Shown: one piece after another, positions 1 to 7,078 of the stretch
How positions within the stretch are numbered: position 1 is the stretch's first letter
How the letters are laid out: each line of letters starts with the position of its first letter
NCBI GenBank assembly: GCA_965651255.1
Contig: CBFGRU010000061.1
Location: 1-13,469, forward strand
DNA from: CBFGRU01 sp965651255
GTDB lineage: Bacteria; Planctomycetota; Phycisphaerae; Phycisphaerales; SM1A02
Direction: 5' to 3'
DNA length: 13,469 nt
Translations under genes and position numbers: made by a program
Notes under the pieces: generated by a model
The model's input: the letters and a program-made list of their open reading frames with translations, nothing else
Databases searched by the model: none
Told to the model about the DNA's origin: nothing

Positions 1-25
1 GGCCTTCATGGCCGGTCGGTTTTTT
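1..25 (+). terminator. Partial rho-independent terminator at the window edge
   Basis: GGCC at 1-4 and GGCC at 10-13 can pair around a five-base loop. The next bases, GGTCGG, are followed by a run of six T at 20-25. The bases that would pair with GGTCGG lie outside the window, so only the right half of the hairpin is visible. It probably ends transcription of a gene located to the left. The call rests on shape alone. Confidence 0.5.
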
Positions 26-166
26 CATTTGCCACTTTCGATTCTGAAGCCCAGCCGAAACTTCTGACGAATCTGCCGATCTTCGATATCATCGCTGTTG
101 CATTGATACCCGTCGTTATGCCGATGAGCACTCAATGCCGGTCTGGTCCGGCGAGTTGCTGAAGAA

Positions 167-187
167 CGCTCGCACTGGAGGCGAGCG
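167..187 (+). promoter_or_regulatory. GC-rich hairpin in the porin leader
   Basis: CGCTCGC at 167-173 pairs perfectly with GCGAGCG at 181-187 around a seven-base loop. The hairpin ends six bases before the porin Shine-Dalgarno AGGAG (193-197), so it could affect ribosome access or mRNA stability. I found no convincing -35/-10 pair in 26-166. A regulatory role is inferred from position only. Confidence 0.3.
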
Positions 188-206
188 CGAACAGGAGTGA
201 TGAGAG

Positions 207-1637
207 ATGGAACGAACCGGACGCAACATCGCGCTCACCGCCGGAGTCATTGCGCTGGGGGTTGCCCTTCCCGCGGTGGCCTTCGGGCAGGATGGTGGAG
301 CTTCCCCGGATGAGATTCGCCAGTTGCGAGAGGAGCTCGCACGAACAAACGCGACGATGCGCGCCATGCAGGGTGAGCTCAACGAGCTTCGCGCGGCAGC
401 AAACGAAGAATGGATGACCGAGCAGCGCGCTGAAGAGGTTCGGGCGCTCGTCGCTGACATTCTCGCCGATGCGGAGACGCGCTCAAGTCTCATTCAGGAT
501 GGCATGACGGCTGGCTGGCTTGATCACTTCTTTCTGTCGAGTCCCGATGGTCGGTTCAAGCTGCAGCTCGAAGGCCAAATGCAATTGCGTTACGTCTTCA
601 ATCGACATGATGCAGAAGACCGCTGGCTCAACGGTTTTGAGAATGCACGGACTCGCCTGGCGTTCCGTGGTCATGTGTTCAATCGTGATCTGACCTACAT
701 GGTGCGCGGTGCGTTCGATCGGACGGGCGGGACGGCCGGCGGTACGTTCCGCCTGGAAGACGCGTGGATTCGCTTTGAACTGAACAACGACTTCAGTATT
801 CGCCTTGGCCAGTTCAAGACCCCGTTCAATCGGGAAGAACTGGTGTCCAGCGCACACCAGATGGCGGTTGAGCGGTCACTCCTGAATGAGTCGATCAATC
901 TCGGTCGCACGCAGGGGATCGAGTTTGCATTCGTTGGTGAGTCGCTCCGCTGGGTTGGCGTCATCGGCGATGGCGGTACGGATAACCTGGGTGGGTTCAA
1001 CGTGGTTGACCCGGGCGGCGACCCCATCAACAGCGGCGCGCTGACCCCTGATGTCGATTATTCGGCGACAACGCGAGTCGAGTACAAACTTGCCGGAACA
1101 TGGGCACAGTTCGAGGACTTTACCAGCCCGCCTGATGAACCATTCGGCCTATTGCTAGGTGCGGCGCTCCATGTTGAGAAGAGTGAACATGGTGCTCCAT
1201 CATTCTCGCGTCAGGAAGATCACTGGTACGCGGTAACGGCGGATGTTTCGATTGAAGGTGGTGGGTGGAACGCATTCATCGCGGGCGCCTATCACTGGTT
1301 GGACACCCCGGGGTTCGATGTTGATGTCTACGGCATTGTCGGGCATGTCGGCCACTACATTACGCCGTCGGTTGAAGTCTTCGGTCGATACGAGTGGGGC
1401 CGCTTTGATGTTGATCTTGCCAATACCCAGTTCACTAATCTGGGTGTTGCCACGATCGGTATGAACTATTACTTCAACACCCGTAATCGACACGCTGCAA
1501 AACTCACGATTGATTTCGGTTACAACACGAATGAGATCGATGCCGCGTGGGATTCCGACCTGGCTGGATGGCGGGTCGACGGTGCCAGCGGCGATCCGCA
1601 AATGGTGCTGCGAACGCAGTTCCAACTGCTCTTCTGA
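207..1637 (+). CDS. OprP/OprO-type outer-membrane porin with N-terminal coiled coil
   Basis: The product is 476 aa and likely a 16-stranded beta-barrel porin of the phosphate-selective porin O/P family, which allows diffusion of anions or small solutes across the outer membrane. Residues 1-27 look like a Sec signal peptide with cleavage after AFG. Residues 33-66 are a heptad-like charged segment, probably a trimerising or peptidoglycan-facing coiled coil. The barrel starts near residue 115. The best family signature is at about 197-240, including GQFKTPFNREEL, an ERSLLNE stretch and RTQGIEF. The protein ends in phenylalanine, as outer-membrane barrel proteins usually do. The start is supported by AGGAG at 193-197, nine bases upstream. 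Substrate selectivity cannot be read from the sequence, and phosphate specificity should not be assumed. The gene stands alone and faces a convergent cluster. Confidence 0.85.
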   Translation: MERTGRNIALTAGVIALGVALPAVAFGQDGGASPDEIRQLREELARTNATMRAMQGELNELRAAANEEWMTEQRAEEVRALVADILADAETRSSLIQDGMTAGWLDHFFLSSPDGRFKLQLEGQMQLRYVFNRHDAEDRWLNGFENARTRLAFRGHVFNRDLTYMVRGAFDRTGGTAGGTFRLEDAWIRFELNNDFSIRLGQFKTPFNREELVSSAHQMAVERSLLNESINLGRTQGIEFAFVGESLRWVGVIGDGGTDNLGGFNVVDPGGDPINSGALTPDVDYSATTRVEYKLAGTWAQFEDFTSPPDEPFGLLLGAALHVEKSEHGAPSFSRQEDHWYAVTADVSIEGGGWNAFIAGAYHWLDTPGFDVDVYGIVGHVGHYITPSVEVFGRYEWGRFDVDLANTQFTNLGVATIGMNYYFNTRNRHAAKLTIDFGYNTNEIDAAWDSDLAGWRVDGASGDPQMVLRTQFQLLF

Positions 1638-1665
1638 GCACGCCTGAGTCTTCAGCACCCTCTGT

Positions 1666-1710
1666 CAACGCAACGGGCTCCAGCATCTGGAGCCCGTTAC
1701 TCTTGCGTTG
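1666..1710. terminator. Strong hairpin between convergent genes, likely bidirectional terminator
   Basis: AACGGGCTCCAG (1672-1683) and CTGGAGCCCGTT (1687-1698) form a perfect 12-bp stem with a three-base loop. CAACGC (1666-1671) and GCGTTG (1705-1710) extend it beyond a one-sided bulge. It lies between the stops of the porin and the L,D-transpeptidase. There is no T-run on either side, so it may act with Rho or as an RNA 3'-end stabiliser rather than as a classical intrinsic terminator. Confidence 0.65.
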
Positions 1711-1726
1711 GATAGTTGTTGATTCG

Positions 1727-2950
1727 TCAGGGACGAATCTCAATGACGGATGCATTCTCGACGAGCACTTCGTAGACGATGGCAACATCTTCATCGCGCA
1801 TTCGAATGCATCCCATCGACTGTTGCTTGCCGATTGAGTCTGGTTCGATCGTGCCGTGAATGCCGTACGCTTCAAACGTACGCGAAACGGCGTCGATACC
1901 TTCGAGTCCGATCCAATATTCGCCGATCGGATTCTTTGGATCATCGGCCGCAAAGCGTTGGCCGGTGCGTGGGTTGGTCCACTCGGGGTTGATCAGCTTC
2001 GAGTTGGTGCGAACACGAAACGTGCCGACCGGTGTTGAGTTTCCTTCTCCCAAACCGACGTCAAAGCTTCGTACGAACACGCGATCATCGCTGTCGCCCA
2101 TATAGAGGTCAGCACGATACGCGCTCTTGTAGACAACGAGGTGAAACGGACCGGTCAGGAGTTTGAGTTGCTGACCGAGACGAATGTTGTTCGCATTCCG
2201 CAGATTGTTCACCCGTGCGATCAACCGATGATCGACCAGAAGAGAGCGCTGTCGGACAATTCCGGAGAGATTATCGTTCGGTCGAACTGTGTACGTCTGC
2301 GCAAACGGATCCCCGGGTGTCACCGTAGGACTGAAGACAAGCGTCTCATTCATGCGGGCGAGGTTGACGCGAATACGCATCTCATCCTCCGGCGGGAGCA
2401 GGCCGGATGTGTACGCGCGCGTCAGAAACTCGCGGGCTCTTACCGGGTCATCTGAGAAGAGTCTCCAACCTTCGGTATAGAGATCGCGAACACGCTTCAG
2501 TTCTGCGAACGTGACATCACCTGTTCCGGAATCGCGATTGGTGCCCGATGGCGAGCCGCTGCCACTCTCGTTCGGTGGTGATGCTTCGGAGCCACTCGTG
2601 CCACCGTTCGTATTGCGCGGTTGTTGCCCGGGTCGATCGAGTAGATTCGGATTTCGAATTCCTTCGGGCTCATTCGTGCGACCCTGGGTGCTCGTATTGG
2701 GCCGCTCCGGGTCGGTGATGATGGGCGGTGATGATGTCGATGAACCTTGGTTCATGGCGACGTTCGTGGATTCATCCTGAGGGCTGCCCTCGCTCGTATC
2801 CGGGCCGCTGACCATCGTGTAAATCAGCCATGCGGGAAGTGCGAGAACTGCAGCGCCGATCACCACGAATTTGACTGCGGAACTCTTGCGCCGACGAAAC
2901 ATGTGCCCGCGGCGAGCAGTTGGACGAGCGGATTGGCTGGGAAGAACCAT
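1727..2950 (-). CDS. Membrane-anchored LysM and L,D-transpeptidase (YkuD) protein
   Basis: The product is 407 aa and predicted to form 3-3 crosslinks in peptidoglycan or to attach a protein to it, acting in the periplasm. A basic N-terminus precedes a single membrane segment at about 24-47. A linker rich in Ser, Gly, Pro and Asn (about 48-144) is followed by a helical stretch (146-203) and a LysM-like domain (219-265, YTVRPNDNLSGI to GQQLKLL) that should bind glycan. The YkuD catalytic domain spans 268-405, with His365 in HGT and Cys381 and Arg383 in SMGCIRM. The usual SHGC motif here reads SMGC. That position varies in the family, so activity is still expected. The start at 2950 is chosen because GAGG lies five bases upstream. 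A longer reading frame to 3247 would run into the upstream gene and has no signal-like sequence. It is the last gene of a minus-strand cluster, 76 bases after the cyclo-ligase. Confidence 0.88.
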   Translation of the reverse strand: MVLPSQSARPTARRGHMFRRRKSSAVKFVVIGAAVLALPAWLIYTMVSGPDTSEGSPQDESTNVAMNQGSSTSSPPIITDPERPNTSTQGRTNEPEGIRNPNLLDRPGQQPRNTNGGTSGSEASPPNESGSGSPSGTNRDSGTGDVTFAELKRVRDLYTEGWRLFSDDPVRAREFLTRAYTSGLLPPEDEMRIRVNLARMNETLVFSPTVTPGDPFAQTYTVRPNDNLSGIVRQRSLLVDHRLIARVNNLRNANNIRLGQQLKLLTGPFHLVVYKSAYRADLYMGDSDDRVFVRSFDVGLGEGNSTPVGTFRVRTNSKLINPEWTNPRTGQRFAADDPKNPIGEYWIGLEGIDAVSRTFEAYGIHGTIEPDSIGKQQSMGCIRMRDEDVAIVYEVLVENASVIEIRP

Positions 2951-3026
2951 TGCAACCTCAACGACGAAAGAAACAGAAAGGACGTTCAGCAGTCTAGACG
3001 TTCCAAACCATGGGATGGGTTCGCGC

Positions 3027-3638
3027 TCATTGACCAGGTGGAACGGGCGATCGGCCGGGACGAAGGACACGTCGATCGGTGACGATGAAATCGACCGCCA
3101 CATCGTGCGGTTCCATCGGCACTGAATCAACGATCTGCTCATCGAAGGCCATCGCCACCTTCGTGACATGGCGCCCAAGTTTGGCCAGGTATCGGTCGTA
3201 GAAACCGCCTCCGCGGCCGAGACGATGCCCATCCGGATCGAACCCAAGGCCCGGAATCACGATTACATCAATCATCGCCGGAATGACCAGCGCGCCTTCG
3301 GAAGGCATACGGACGCCATGTTCATCAACATCCATCAGGCGGTCGTCATACGTCTGAATCGCGACTGCGACCATATCCCGCCGGCTCCAGTCGACGCGCG
3401 GAACGCAGACGGTCTTTCCGTCCTGAAAGCAGCGCATCGCCAAGGTCGTTAGATCAACTTCATTCGGCAGGGACATGTACATCATCACGGTTTGCGCGTG
3501 CGTGTAGCAATCTTGACGACAGAGTCTTCTGCATGCTTCTCCGGAGCGATCAGTACGGGTCGCGGGCGGCATGCTCGACAGCCGATCGCGAAGCATCGCG
3601 CGTAGTCTTCGTTTCTCCTGACTGACTGATTCAGGCAT
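3027..3638 (-). CDS. 5-formyltetrahydrofolate cyclo-ligase
   Basis: The product is 203 aa, close to the usual family length. It converts 5-formyltetrahydrofolate to 5,10-methenyltetrahydrofolate using ATP, recycling an otherwise inert folate in the cytosol. Diagnostic motifs are the basic N-terminus EKRRLR (8-13), the substrate-region MYMSLPNEVD (53-62), and the glycine-rich GLGFDPDGHRLG followed by RGGGFYDRYL (130-151), which is the family hallmark. The start at 3638 overlaps the rarA stop by eight bases (ATGCCTGA), which suggests translational coupling. An alternative ATG at 3650 would add four residues. Neither has a good Shine-Dalgarno sequence, so the choice is uncertain. The gene (fau/ygfA/MTHFS type) sits between rarA and the L,D-transpeptidase. 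folP, another folate gene, lies about 8 kb away. Confidence 0.9.
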   Translation of the reverse strand: MPESVSQEKRRLRAMLRDRLSSMPPATRTDRSGEACRRLCRQDCYTHAQTVMMYMSLPNEVDLTTLAMRCFQDGKTVCVPRVDWSRRDMVAVAIQTYDDRLMDVDEHGVRMPSEGALVIPAMIDVIVIPGLGFDPDGHRLGRGGGFYDRYLAKLGRHVTKVAMAFDEQIVDSVPMEPHDVAVDFIVTDRRVLRPGRSPVPPGQ

Positions 3639-4998
3639 CGTTTGGCCCATCAAGTTGAAGAGAAACCTGGTCGTTCCCGACGCGGTGCCGTTGCGCACGA
3701 AGTCGATCAAGGTGTTCGCGAATCCTCGCCTCGAGTCCGCGTGTGGTCGGTTCGTAGTAGACGCGATCGACGCCAAGGTAATCCTGCTGGTCGTTGTCAT
3801 CGGCTGAGCGATGAGGTGACCGGTACTTTTCGCGATTGGATGACGCCCGGGCGGCGGTGGAATTCGGATCGCGCAGCACGTGTGGAACCGGTACGGTTCG
3901 ACCCTCTCGAACATCGGCCATCGCTGACCAGATGGCCTCGGCACTGGCATTGGACTTCGGCGCCAGTGCCAGGTAAATGGCGGCCTGGCCAAGTGTCAGC
4001 TGACACTCCGGCATGCCGACGCGCTCAGTAACTTGCCATGCGGCGGCGGCCAGTTCAAGAGCACGTGGATCAGCATTTCCGATATCTTCGCTGGCAAGAA
4101 TCGCCATACGTCGCGCGATGAATCGAGGGTCTTCTCCGGCTTCGAGCATCCGCGCCAGCCAGTAGATGGCCGCGTCAGGGTCGCTGCCGCGCATGGATTT
4201 GATGAAAGCACTCGCGAGATCGTAATGGGTGTCGCCGGCGGCCTGATAAATCAGCGCTTTCTGCTGAATCGATTCCTGTGCAACCTCGCGCGTGATGTGA
4301 ATATCAGTCACACTCGGTTGGTGCTCGCTCAGCACGGCGATCTCCAGCGCCGTCAGCGCCCGTCTGGCATCGCCATCACATTTCACGGCCCAGTGCTGAA
4401 GGGCATCGTCATCAATGCGAATCGATAGTCCCGGGAATGCGCGTGAGTCGGCGGCTGCCCGCTCCAGGAGAAGCAGAATGTCTTCAACATCAAGCGCTTC
4501 AAAGCGAAAGACGGTTGATCGACTGACCAGCGCGCTGTTGATGACAAAGTATGGATTTTCAGTCGTCGCGCCGATCAGGGTCACCAGCCCGCGTTCCACA
4601 TGATCAAGCAGCACATCCTGTTGATTGCGCGCAAACCGGTGAATCTCATCAAGGAAGAGAATGGTGCGTTCTCCGCCATGCTCGAGACGTTCCACAGCAC
4701 GTCCGAGCAACTCGCGAATCTCCTTGACACCGATACTGGCCGCATTGGTGGATTCGAAGTGGCGTTGCGTATGACCGGCGATCACTTCCGCCAGCGAGGT
4801 TTTCCCGGTTCCGGGCGGGCCACAGAACAACAGGGAGGTCAATTGGTCCGCATCGATCATGCGTCGAAGAAGGCGACCGGGTCCGAGAAAGTGTCGTTGC
4901 CCCACAAATTCGTCAAGTGTTCGGGGCCGGAGCCGAACGGCCATCGGTTCGACAGCCCGACGATTGGCCTGACGTTGTTGAACCCAGAGATCGACCAT
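3631..4998 (-). CDS. rarA: Replication-associated recombination protein A (RarA/MgsA AAA+ ATPase)
   Basis: The product is 455 aa, the normal length for RarA/MgsA (WRNIP1 homologue), a clamp-loader-like AAA+ ATPase that acts at stalled replication forks. Visible motifs are Walker A GPPGTGKT (60-67), Walker B LFLDEIHRF (114-122), sensor 1 GATTENPYF (143-151) and sensor 2 GDARRALTALE (209-219). The C-terminal tetramerisation region starts at about 247 with KALIYQAAGDTHYD, followed by AFIKSMRGSDPDAAIYWLARM, typical of this family and absent from clamp loaders such as DnaX and HolB. The N-terminus (MVDLW, then RLRPRTLDEFVGQ) matches family starts, which supports 4998. No Shine-Dalgarno sequence precedes the ATG, but TATCAT lies nine bases upstream. 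It is the first gene of the minus-strand cluster and is divergent from glmS. Confidence 0.95.
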   Translation of the reverse strand: MVDLWVQQRQANRRAVEPMAVRLRPRTLDEFVGQRHFLGPGRLLRRMIDADQLTSLLFCGPPGTGKTSLAEVIAGHTQRHFESTNAASIGVKEIRELLGRAVERLEHGGERTILFLDEIHRFARNQQDVLLDHVERGLVTLIGATTENPYFVINSALVSRSTVFRFEALDVEDILLLLERAAADSRAFPGLSIRIDDDALQHWAVKCDGDARRALTALEIAVLSEHQPSVTDIHITREVAQESIQQKALIYQAAGDTHYDLASAFIKSMRGSDPDAAIYWLARMLEAGEDPRFIARRMAILASEDIGNADPRALELAAAAWQVTERVGMPECQLTLGQAAIYLALAPKSNASAEAIWSAMADVREGRTVPVPHVLRDPNSTAARASSNREKYRSPHRSADDNDQQDYLGVDRVYYEPTTRGLEARIREHLDRLRAQRHRVGNDQVSLQLDGPNDA

Positions 4999-5007
4999 GT
5001 CAGAACT

Positions 5008-5013
5008 ATGATA
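5008..5013 (-). promoter_or_regulatory. Possible -10 box for near-leaderless rarA transcript
   Basis: Read on the minus strand, TATCAT lies nine bases before the rarA ATG. A transcript started from it would have a 5' leader of only a few bases, which fits the lack of a ribosome-binding site. No good -35 hexamer is found at the usual distance, so the call is weak. Confidence 0.25.
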
Positions 5014-5161
5014 CGCCTGTGACCGTATGGATCGCCGTCACGTCTCAAATGGCAACCATGTCCAATTGGTGGGACCTGGAAGCAATGGGAGAGGGTCCGG
5101 AAATCGCATACTGTCGTCAATCCGTGGACACGACGCCCCGCCGTCGCCGACATCAGAGAGC

Positions 5162-5176
5162 CAAGAGTATCTCTTG
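5162..5176 (+). promoter_or_regulatory. 15-bp dyad in the glmS leader
   Basis: CAAGAG-TAT-CTCTTG is a perfect inverted repeat with 6-bp arms and a three-base centre, ending 43 bases before the glmS start. It could be an operator or a small hairpin. The rest of the 221-bp rarA/glmS gap shows no clear promoter pair and no glmS ribozyme-like fold that I can recognise. Confidence 0.3.
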
Positions 5177-5219
5177 AGGGTGTGCTGCGGATTCGATCAA
5201 GCAATGAGGAATGGTCAAT

Positions 5220-7058
5220 ATGTGTGGCATTGTCGCGTACATCGGTCGTCGATCCGCAAAGCCGATTCTCCTGGAAGGGCTCAAGCGCCTGGAGTACCGG
5301 GGGTATGACTCGGCTGGGCTGGCGATTCTCGACAGCCAGTTGCGGGTTTCCAAGGCCGTCGGACGGGTTGGTGTTCTTGAGGACATGGTTGATGAACGCC
5401 CGGAGTTTGATCGTGGAACACTGGGCATCGCACACACGCGCTGGGCGACGCACGGCGAAGTCAATGAACACAACGCCCATCCGCATCGCGATGACAAGGC
5501 CCAGGGACACGGCATCGCGATGATCCACAACGGCATCATTGAGAACTATGCCGCACTTCGGCGCTATCTCACCGAGAAAGGCCACACGTTTGACAGCGAG
5601 ACGGATACGGAAGTGCTCGCGCACCTGATCGGTGAACTCTACGATGGCGACCTCGAGGCCGCAGTCCAGGCAGCATTGCGTGAGGTGACCGGCGCGTACG
5701 CCATTGCGGTTATCTGCGAAGAAGAACCGGATGTCCTGGTCGTGGCCCGGAAGGGTTCACCATTGATGGTTGGCGTCGGGAAGGACGAGTACATCGTCGC
5801 CAGTGACTCGAGCGCGATCGTGGCGCATACGACCCAGGCATTCACCCTCTCTGACTACACCGTCGCAAAACTGACGCGCGACTCCTTCCGAACAACGACC
5901 ATCGACAATGTCGAAGTGACGCCTCGGGTTGAAGAACTTGAAGTGTCGCTTGAACAGATTGAACTTGGCCACTTCGAGCATTACATGCTGAAGGAGATCT
6001 ACGAACAGCCGAGCGCGCTGCGTATGACTCTGAAGGGGCGAGTTGATCCGCGTGAAGGCCAGGTGGTGCTGGGGGGAATATCGCAATACGCGCGCGATCT
6101 GGTAAAAGCGAAGCGCATCGTGTTTGTCGGCCAGGGAACGGCCCTCCACGCTGCAATGGTTGGTGAGTTCCTGATGGAGGATCTGGCCAAGATCCCCACC
6201 GAGGTCGAGTTTGCCAGCGAGTTCCGGTACCGCAACCCGATCATTGAAGACGGTACGGTTGTCATCGCGATTTCTCAGTCTGGTGAGACGGCGGATACCC
6301 TCGCCGCGCTGCAGGAGGCGAAGCAGCGGGGGGCTCTGGCGCTCGGGTTGGTCAATGTTGTCGGCTCAAGCATTGCGCGCGAAACTGATGCCGGGGTGTA
6401 TCTCCGCGTCGGGCCGGAAATCGGTGTCGCTTCGACGAAGGCGTTTCTCGGTCAGGTCATGGTCGCGACGCTCCTCGCCACGTTCATCGGGCGACGTCGG
6501 TATCTCTCCGCGGACTACGTATCGAACCTGCTGAAAGAGCTCGAACGCATCCCGGACCAGATTGAACGAGCGGTGGCGTTGAGCGATGGAATTCGAGATG
6601 TTGCAGCGCGATACATCGATCGTGAAAACTGGCTCTTTCTCGGGCGCGGTGTGAATTATCCGGTCGCTCTGGAAGGGGCACTGAAGCTGAAGGAAATCAG
6701 CTACATTCACGCCGAAGGCATGCCCGCGGCGGAGATGAAACACGGCCCGATCGCGCTGATTGACAGCGGAATGCCAGTGGTCTTCGTTGCCACTCGAAAC
6801 AGCCAGTACGAGAAGGTTCTCTCAAACATTCAGGAAGTGCGATCACGCGGCGGACATGTGATTGCCGTTGCAACTGAAGGGGATGATGACATCAGGGAAC
6901 TTGCCGAGGATGTGCTGTATGTCGGCGATGTGCCAGAGCCGTTGCAGCCGATGCTGACCGTCGTGCCGCTTCAACTGCTTGCCTATCACGCAGCCGTGTT
7001 GCGCGGAAAAGATGTAGATAAGCCAAGAAACCTGGCAAAGAGCGTCACTGTGGAGTAA
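5220..7058 (+). CDS. glmS: Glutamine--fructose-6-phosphate aminotransferase (isomerizing)
   Basis: The product is 612 aa and makes glucosamine-6-phosphate from fructose-6-phosphate and glutamine, the first committed step to UDP-GlcNAc for peptidoglycan and LPS. The N-terminal class II glutaminase domain starts at the nucleophile Cys2 (MCGIVAYIG). HTRWATHGE (72-80), NG (104-105) and D129 are also in place. Two SIS sugar-isomerase domains follow at about 290-425 (with SQSGETADTL) and 465-595 (with the AEGMPAAEMKHG loop at 498-509). The C-terminus KPRNLAKSVTVE is the classic GlmS tail. The start is set at 5220, not the in-frame ATG at 5211. GAGGA (5206-5210) is nine bases from 5220 but directly abuts 5211, and Cys must be residue 2 for activity after Met removal. 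The gene ends 15 bases from a convergent gene. Confidence 0.97.
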   Translation: MCGIVAYIGRRSAKPILLEGLKRLEYRGYDSAGLAILDSQLRVSKAVGRVGVLEDMVDERPEFDRGTLGIAHTRWATHGEVNEHNAHPHRDDKAQGHGIAMIHNGIIENYAALRRYLTEKGHTFDSETDTEVLAHLIGELYDGDLEAAVQAALREVTGAYAIAVICEEEPDVLVVARKGSPLMVGVGKDEYIVASDSSAIVAHTTQAFTLSDYTVAKLTRDSFRTTTIDNVEVTPRVEELEVSLEQIELGHFEHYMLKEIYEQPSALRMTLKGRVDPREGQVVLGGISQYARDLVKAKRIVFVGQGTALHAAMVGEFLMEDLAKIPTEVEFASEFRYRNPIIEDGTVVIAISQSGETADTLAALQEAKQRGALALGLVNVVGSSIARETDAGVYLRVGPEIGVASTKAFLGQVMVATLLATFIGRRRYLSADYVSNLLKELERIPDQIERAVALSDGIRDVAARYIDRENWLFLGRGVNYPVALEGALKLKEISYIHAEGMPAAEMKHGPIALIDSGMPVVFVATRNSQYEKVLSNIQEVRSRGGHVIAVATEGDDDIRELAEDVLYVGDVPEPLQPMLTVVPLQLLAYHAAVLRGKDVDKPRNLAKSVTVE

Positions 7059-7078
7059 TGACCGATTCTTGCGTCATT
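7057..7078. other. Small inverted repeat spanning the two convergent stop codons
   Basis: AATGAC (7057-7062) and GTCATT (7073-7078) can pair around a ten-base loop. The repeat covers the end of glmS and the stop codon of the opposing transglutaminase-like gene, where only 15 bases separate the two. It is a weak hairpin with no T-run, so a terminator role is uncertain. Confidence 0.25.

Noticed and set aside
1750..3125. Several plus-strand frames opposite the L,D-transpeptidase and cyclo-ligase
   Set aside because: They are shadows of the minus-strand genes: no Shine-Dalgarno, no recognisable domains, and the opposite strand carries clear conserved motifs.
2951..3247. N-terminal extension of the L,D-transpeptidase up to 3247
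   Set aside because: It overlaps the end of the cyclo-ligase, reads as low-quality sequence rich in Arg and Trp, and would place the membrane anchor deep inside the protein. The ATG at 2950 has a good Shine-Dalgarno.
3639..3992. N-terminal extension of the cyclo-ligase up to 3992
   Set aside because: The added residues overlap the rarA coding region and do not resemble the family, whose length is met by starting at 3638 or 3650.
4999..5219. glmS ribozyme or riboswitch in the glmS leader
   Set aside because: No recognisable ribozyme core, and that element is known from Firmicutes; only a small dyad is seen.
4857..5624. Minus-strand 255-codon frame across the rarA/glmS gap
   Set aside because: It runs antisense through the conserved glutaminase domain of glmS and in another frame over the start of rarA, with no motif of its own.
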